This document shows positions 13,901-21,632 of a stretch of 64,000 nt of DNA, piece after piece. Source of the DNA: Lingula anatina (taxonomy: Eukaryota; Brachiopoda; Lingulata; Lingulida; Lingulidae); contig NW_019773603.1 in the NCBI RefSeq assembly GCF_001039355.2, positions 493,172 through 557,171 on the forward strand. The letters are read 5' to 3'. The first letter of the stretch is position 1. Each line of letters begins with the position of its first letter. Both the position numbers and the translations under genes were made by a program. The notes below the pieces were generated by a model. The model searched no databases. It was not told the DNA's origin and saw only the letters and a program-made list of their open reading frames with translations.

Positions 13901-16900
13901 GCTCGTTAAAGGCTCCTTGTCTAATTGTGTTTATGTTTACCGCGTTAACCGCGTACTGTAATTATCTTCTCTAGGTGGCGGGGCTCGCCTTCAACAAGGG
14001 TAACAATTCTGTGTGATTAGATATTGTCCGATTCTTCCTAAAGGCCTTGGGGGAGTTGGTCCAGATTATTAGGAGAATGGTTCTCCTTTGCATTGCACAT
14101 TTCAGTTCATGCCACAGATGTTTAGAAAGGTTAATAACAGGGCTCAAAGGTGGTTGTTCTATCATCTGAACATTGGGTTTCAGCAACAAATCACTCAGAA
14201 GACGAGAGTTGTGAGCAAGTCCCTTTCCCCGATGACGCCTGCAGTATCTTTGAAGTCACCTCTTACAAATGGAGAGAGATATTTGTTGAGAGCGTTTCAG
14301 TGAATTGCCCCAGTAACGTTCTTTTCCGTAAAGAACGATACACTAAAACCATGGGCTTGCAATTCTCTCCAATTGTGGACTAATCTGACACTTCGGGTGA
14401 TATTATCCTGTACAAACCTTCCAAAATGCATTCTGCAGCATGCCTACGGGCCCTTATTAGACCATCGAAGGCATACAGCAAATACCTTGATTCTTCAGCA
14501 AAACCATTTTGTTCTTAGTGATGGTTGACCAAGTTCTGGTAGTCCTGGGGTCACTGAACCTAACATTCTCAAATGATACCTCATTCCATCTGCAAGAGGG
14601 GACTTCGGGGGTGATCCAGGCTTCATCATGACAGCACACTTGCTCACATTTCTCATGTGGTGAGCGATTTGTTGCAGAAACCCAATATTAGGAGGCTGGA
14701 GAAGCCATCTTCGAATCCTGATAATAAACCTACTGACCACCCGTGGCATGGATTGAACTGTGTAATCCAGAGGAGAACCAAACCCTAAATAGTCCGGAGC
14801 AATTCCGCCAAGCTAGGAAACATGGGGCATTATCTCACAAAACAGAATTGTTACCCTTGTTGAAGTCAGTGGCACCGTCTACAAGAGATAATTACAGTGC
14901 GCGGTGTCCACACACGCTAATAGACACGTGACCTTTAACGAGCACACCCTAATGCTAAATGTGTTTAGATTAGGTGACTTTTATAGTGTCATTTCAATAT
15001 AATGGGCATTTCTTTATCTCCGTGGAAATGACAGTGGAACATCGGATTTGAGGAGGTACATGCAATAAATGTGAATAAATGGTATAAAATGTGGATATCT
15101 TAACTGCTAGTTTGTATTTTCTGTACCAATAATCATGATAGTTATGGTATCTGAAATGAAAATCACCATTCATAGCAATTAACTTCTGTACTATGATCAT
15201 TTATAAATAAAAGCACATGGAACTGGCGGTGAGACAACCTTTTTGACCAATGTTGTATATACTGAAAAACAAAACCACATAAGATAATAACATATTGCCA
15301 TAAATTGATGTTTGGCCTCTCAAAACATCAATTGTCTCGTCTGCTTGTCTTACTGTATATTCATGAGAAAGATGAAGGAACATTAGAAACAATTACAATT
15401 CGAATCAGAAACACATAGTATTATATTATATTATATTATATTATATTATATTATATTATATTATATTATATTATATTTACAGATGTCCTGGACCGTACCT
15501 ATGTGACAAACTTGTAGTAGGTAATGTATGATATTTCTATGTTGGTGGTTGCAACTTGGGAACTTGGGAACTATTATACTTGCACTTGAAAGGGGTGTTT
15601 TGTCCCATTTTATTTTATAATGGAGCTCAAAATGACTCGTGAATCATTTACACTGCCGGGTTTACAAACATATTATAGTGGAATATCTAAAGCATTCTGT
15701 ACGTACTTGTGAAGGTTTATCTTCTTAAATGTCTTCAAATATGGAAAGAAGTAATACAAAAAAAAAAAATTGAAAGACATTGATTGCAAAGGAGTGATGT
15801 ACGTACCTGTACTATACAATAATGCAGATACCCATCTGCTATGGAATATTCTAAAACAATGTTGTATGCTGATTTCGGTAAAATCAATGTTCCGTCAAAT
15901 TAATTGGGTCATGGCCCTGACCTTTTAAATATAGACGAGATGGCATTTCGTTACACTTATTATACCTTGACCTTGAGATTGACCCCTTTTTACCTTGAAA
16001 GAAGTTGCAAATGATTGGCAGAACACCACTCAGCTGAGGATTTGATACTTAAAACATGTTACTGTGCTATAGATAAAATGGATTTTCACTTGAAAAAAAT
16101 TTAGTTGTCTATTTTACTTGTTTACTTGGATGTAGCCTTGACCTCTGGTGACCCTTAAGATAGCGGCAAATGATATGCGGTACATCATTCAGTAAGAGTA
16201 GATACTTAAAATATGTATCTTAGGTTACCAAAATGTGACATTTTGGCAATTTTGCTCAAATAAAGTTTCGACCTTATAATTAGTTTGTGACTTTGACATA
16301 CGGTGACATTGAAACAGTTGTAAGTAATAGATGGTACTTCACAATATAAGAGTTGATACTTTGAATATGTTTCTGAGATACTGCACTGCCAAATTATTAA
16401 CATTTTTTTACCTCTGGTGACATTAAAAATTGTTGCAAATGATTGCTAGTGTCCCACTAAGTAGAATTTAAAATATGTTTTTGGTGCATTTAATTACCAA
16501 GATATGTATGGTTAGGTGACCCACCCCATTCAAAGGCGGTCATTTGGATTTTTTCGCCAAAAATGACACTGTCACGGGAGGATATATTGGGATTTTTTTT
16601 TTAAATTTGGCTTCATTGGGCCTTCAACAGACGGGAATCAGTCAAGATACCTTTGTCACCATTTTTCCATTATCACATTGCTGCTGCGTCTTAAATAACA
16701 TAATTATGAAACTATAAGCAAGTTACACAAATTTATTCCGTTCTACAAAAAAAATTGTCATAGGCCCGCATCATATCTAGTCCCATGCAAAAAAGCCCAG
16801 ACCCCAAGTTTATTACAGCCCTGGCTGGGCCCATTCTTTATGGTGTCTTTGCATGTTAACAGCATAATGGGCAAGTTAAATGACCAAGTTAATTGGCCAA

Positions 16901-17397
16901 GCTGCCGGTTTGTTTGTATGGCATGATCCGGAACTTTGATATATATATATATATATATATATATAAGTTTAGTTCCAGAAAAAGCAGTTTTAGGTAGGCC
17001 ATCGTGTATATAGGTTTTAAATGATCATTTATAATTGAAAAAATAACTTTATTTTAACACTTAATGAATGTTATGCACATGCAATGATTATTGAGGCACA
17101 GAAATATACAACAAAAAATATACAAAAAATTGGTCTGCCTAAGTTTCTGTATTAGGCAAACAAGCATTACGCAGACCAGAAATATACATAAATGTATATG
17201 CATATTTTACCAGCAGTAAGTAGACCGCATGTACTTGAATAAATATATCAAAGTCCAGCATTATGCAGACTATATTAAAGTATACATTTGTTTGCTATTA
17301 ATGTTGCCACTCACAGCAACCAACAGTTTAGCAAACTAATTATTTTTTTCATGCAATCTTGCTATTCTGTGTAATTTGGGAGACGATACNTCCAGAA

Positions 17398-17478
<81 letters not shown>

Positions 17479-18562
17479 TTAGTTCCAGAAAAAGCAGTTT
17501 TAGGTAGGCCATCGTGTATATAGGTTTTAAATGATCATTTATAATTGAAAAAATAACTTTATTTTAACACTTAATGAATGTTATGCACATGCAATGATTA
17601 TTGAGGCACAGAAATAAACAACAAAAAATATACAAAAAAATTGGTCTGCCTAAGTTTCTGTATTAGGCAAACAAACATTACGCAGACCAGAAATATACAT
17701 AAATGTATATGCATATTTTACCAGCAGTAAGTAGATCGCATGTACTTGAATAAATATATCAAAGTCCAGCATTATGCAGACTATATTAAAGTATACATTT
17801 GTTTGCTATTAATGTTGCCACTCACAGCAACCAACAGTTTAGCAAACTAATTATTTTTTTCATGCAATCTTGCTATTCTGTGTAATTTGGGAGACGATAC
17901 ATGTATTTATTGTCGTTTAACGGGTCAACGATGACGTGTCTTAGGAGAAAGGTTATTAGGAGGTACAGGGGACNGTTTAGTTCCAGAAAAAGCAGTTTTA
18001 GGTAGGCCATCGTGTATATAGGTTTTAAATGATCATTTATAATTGAAAAAATAACTTTATTTTAACACTTAATGAATGTTATGCACATGCAATGATTATT
18101 GAGGCACAGAAATATACAACAAAAAATATACAAAAAATTGGTCTGCCTAAGTTTCTGTATTAGGCAAACAAGCATTACGCAGACCAGAAATATACATAAA
18201 TGTATATGCATATTTTACCAGCAGTAAGTAGACCGCATGTACTTGAATAAATATATCAAAGTCCAGCATTATGCAGACTATATTAAAGTATACATTTGTT
18301 TGCTATTAATGTTGCCACTCACAGCAACCAACAGTTTAGCAAACTAATTATTTTTTTCATGCAATCTTGCTATTCTGTGTAATTTGGGAGACGATACGTT
18401 GTATACATTTGTGCTTTTATAATTAATGGGATTGTTTTTAAAAAGCAATGTCTTCACAGCCAAAAAGCCAGGATAATTTTAGCAAATTAACATTAAGTTT
18501 TGAGCACAAACCACAATTTATTTGGCATACATGTAACTAAACAGCAATAAGCAGACCATTTA

Positions 18563-18627
<65 letters not shown>

Positions 18628-19332
18628 CAGCATTAGGCAGACTTTATATCAAACTACATTTTTACTTATTTTTGTACTATGTTTGCACACAGAGTGTTTA
18701 TGTTTGCACTCAGAACAATCAACACTTTGGCACATTTTAATTATTCATGTTATCTATTTTTTGTCATTTGTGGGACAGTATGTTGTATATTTTTACTTTT
18801 ACAATTTATGAGTATAATTTATGAGTGCTGTAACATACCATTGCTTTTCAACCAAAGAGCAAGAATAATTTCAGCAAAATAAAATTTTGACCTAATCCCA
18901 CACTTTATTTTAATGTTACCCGTTATTGGATTTTTTTGTGTGACATGAAAAACAACTAATATAAACGATATGTAAGGTCTAAACATATTTATTGAGGTCA
19001 CATCATTGAACAGTCTGGATGAATACATGCACCAATCTACATAAGCATAGAAAAAAAAACACAGACAATGGACACAATTTAAGTGTAACTTGTCTGCCAC
19101 CAAGCACATTACATCATTGAACAATCTTCAAGAAATGGAACTTCACTGTTATTTCAAACAGTTAAATGTGTGAAATATTACTTCCAATATTTTGGAGAGC
19201 AATCTTTGTGAAAAACTTAGTCAACTGTAAAATGAACTTGAAATGGAACACATTGTTTCTCCAAGCAACAGTTAAGTATGTGAAATATTATCTCCAATAT
19301 TTTGGAGAACAATCTTTGAGAAGAATTTCANN

Positions 19333-19367
<35 letters not shown>

Positions 19368-20674
19368 AGACTCTTATATCTAAGAGGTACTATGCATGAA
19401 AATGACAATATCGAGTCAATAAAATATGCTTACTTGGAAGCCTCCCTTTGTTATCTGCAGCCTCTAGGTGAGTACTTAAATATGGCAAAAATGGTTTCTG
19501 AACATATTTGTGTCTTCGGCAGACCAGGCCAATGAAAGAATAAAAGCACATATATATATATATATAACATATTTGAATCCTCTATTTCAAAGTGATGGAT
19601 ACAATTTCCTTCTCCGATGACATTAGTTTTGCCTATAGGACTTTAGAATATATTTGGATATATTATTAAAAATTGTACTGGCAACGAAATGAATAAACAA
19701 CAATTATATAAAGGAGGTTCAGGGATCGAACACGAAACACAAAGACAGCCTATACTCTACTTACATTAGCCATAAGCGCCTGACTCTGTTCCACTCGTCC
19801 ATGAGGTCGCTGTGCCAACCACCGAGAAATTCATCGGCTTAATAGTTTAAGCTTATTTTTTTCAAATATAAACACGGATAAAATATATCTAATGTAATAT
19901 ATCTAAATACATTACATTTTCATTTATTATCAGTCTTCAGGACTCTCCTTTTCGCCATAGCCGGCATTACCTCTATTTTATACTACGATATTTTCACAGA
20001 AGTCGATCATTAACACGCAGTCAATCTCCTCACATTCTCTAATTATAAAGATACGATGAAAACGTGGACTCACCAACTGTTTTCCTCTCAGAAGTGACAT
20101 CTTGTGCGGCACTCACGTACCGGTAGCCATGCCATCAAATGCATTGCGCGCCAGAGACCTATATCAAGGTCATTGCTGACTTTCTCTCTCAGAAGGAGAA
20201 AAAGGTGGCATGTCAAATATCGGTCTTGTAAAAAATTCGCGTTGTAAGAAACTGATTGTGCGAATGGATAGCTATGTGGCTAAGTAACACAGAAGCCAAG
20301 AGATAATTTCGATATATAGCGTATCTTGAAAACTATCGTCGATTTTCCAACGGTCTGCCGTAGCGTGTCTCATAAGTTTTTGGTATACATCGTAAATATA
20401 CACGGTTGCAAAAACGCATTTGATTTATTTTAAAATGGGCTTCGCAAACAATATATAATCGATGTAAACAATGACATCGGTGTACCCTTAAGTGACTGAC
20501 AGCAGATTACTTTTTAAATCTGCTTTTATCTACATTTTTGTAGGGGGGAAATGTTAGGCAGACCGGCTGCGGTCTGCCTAAAATTCCGGTCTGCGTAATG
20601 CTGGCGTTTAAGTGCGAATGGTCTACCTATTGCTGGAAGCAGGACTACATATATATATATATATATGAATATGA

Positions 20675-20706
<32 letters not shown>

Positions 20707-21583
20707 TCAGGATGAAGGCGGATCGCTGTCCTGAAAAAAAATAATCTGAGACAATTTATATGTAATCAGGATAAATGCTGATCGTCATCTGAATTTTTTT
20801 TGAATTAATTATCATACTAGTTTTATTGATTTTAATAGACATTTACTATTTAGATCAGATACCAGAGCATATAGCACTCAAGATTTGTGACTATTATGAA
20901 TTTATACAATATGAAAACTGAGAATTCATTAAGATTCAGAATATTCAAGGATAATGATGTTTTTGAAAGACTTTTTTTTAGTTTATGTGCTGTAGCAAAA
21001 TTAAGAATAATGATAAGGTTGGGAGAAATGTTATATCCAATACATGGCTGTCGATTGGTCGCGTCTTTTATGTAACCTGGCTTTTTGATTGTTTTCTTTG
21101 GTCTAGTGTACATTGGTTCTTCAATCATGCTTCTTTCATACTTGTCCATTACCACATCATCCACTAGGTGGTAGCCCCGGTCAAGACGTAACAAATCGGC
21201 CGCCATGGAATGGTTATAACATTGTATCGTTTGACATCTTATGCATTACACATTGAACTCTTACACTTAGTTTGCTTGACAAAATCAATAATTTCTGTAA
21301 CTGTTTAATATCCAAGTATTGCTTATAATATTGTCCCTGCAAAAGTGGAATAAAAATATAGAATTATACTTTCACAGACTCTTCAGTTGACGGCGGATTA
21401 TGCCCGTACAGCGATTGGAGCGATTGCTCAGTGACGTGTGAAAACGGCACACAGACACGCTCTAGGGAGTGCAAGTGTCCTGAACCCGCCTACGGTGGCG
21501 CCATCTGTGGAGGTGGGAAAACCGAGACCCAGTCATGTAATGGCCCCTGTTGCCCAGGTAAAGATATGCCTCTCTCTCTCTCT

Positions 21584-21632
<49 letters not shown>

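Larger units (their letters stand above)
7368..15659 (+). repeat. Copy B of the six-exon module block
   Basis: It matches 427-7002 almost base for base, apart from a 115-bp tandem duplication (8278-8508) and about 1587 bp (8766-10352) absent from copy A. Copy C shares that 1587-bp segment, so copy A carries a deletion. The block ends at about 15659, beyond which copy B continues to match copy C but not copy A. Confidence 0.9.
16966..20650. mobile_element. Possible larger element with weak inverted ends
   Basis: The left end (TTCCAGAAAAAGCAGTTTTA, then GGTAGGCCAT) resembles the complement of the right end at about 20612-20646 (TTCCAGCAATAGGTAGACCAT). Phrases such as GGTCTGCCTAA and CATTACGCAGACC recur at both ends and inside. 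No transposase is recognisable, so this is only a tentative boundary. Confidence 0.3.

Noticed and set aside
1744-15520. Copies A and B as two tandem protein domains in gene 1
   Set aside because: The exit phase of A6 (1) does not match the entry phase of B1 (2), and the shifted frame reaches a stop within B1.
20850-21206. Small antisense protein gene before gene 1 exon 7
   Set aside because: The related sequence in gene 2 (62660-62912) does not keep the frame, so this is conserved intron DNA, not a gene.
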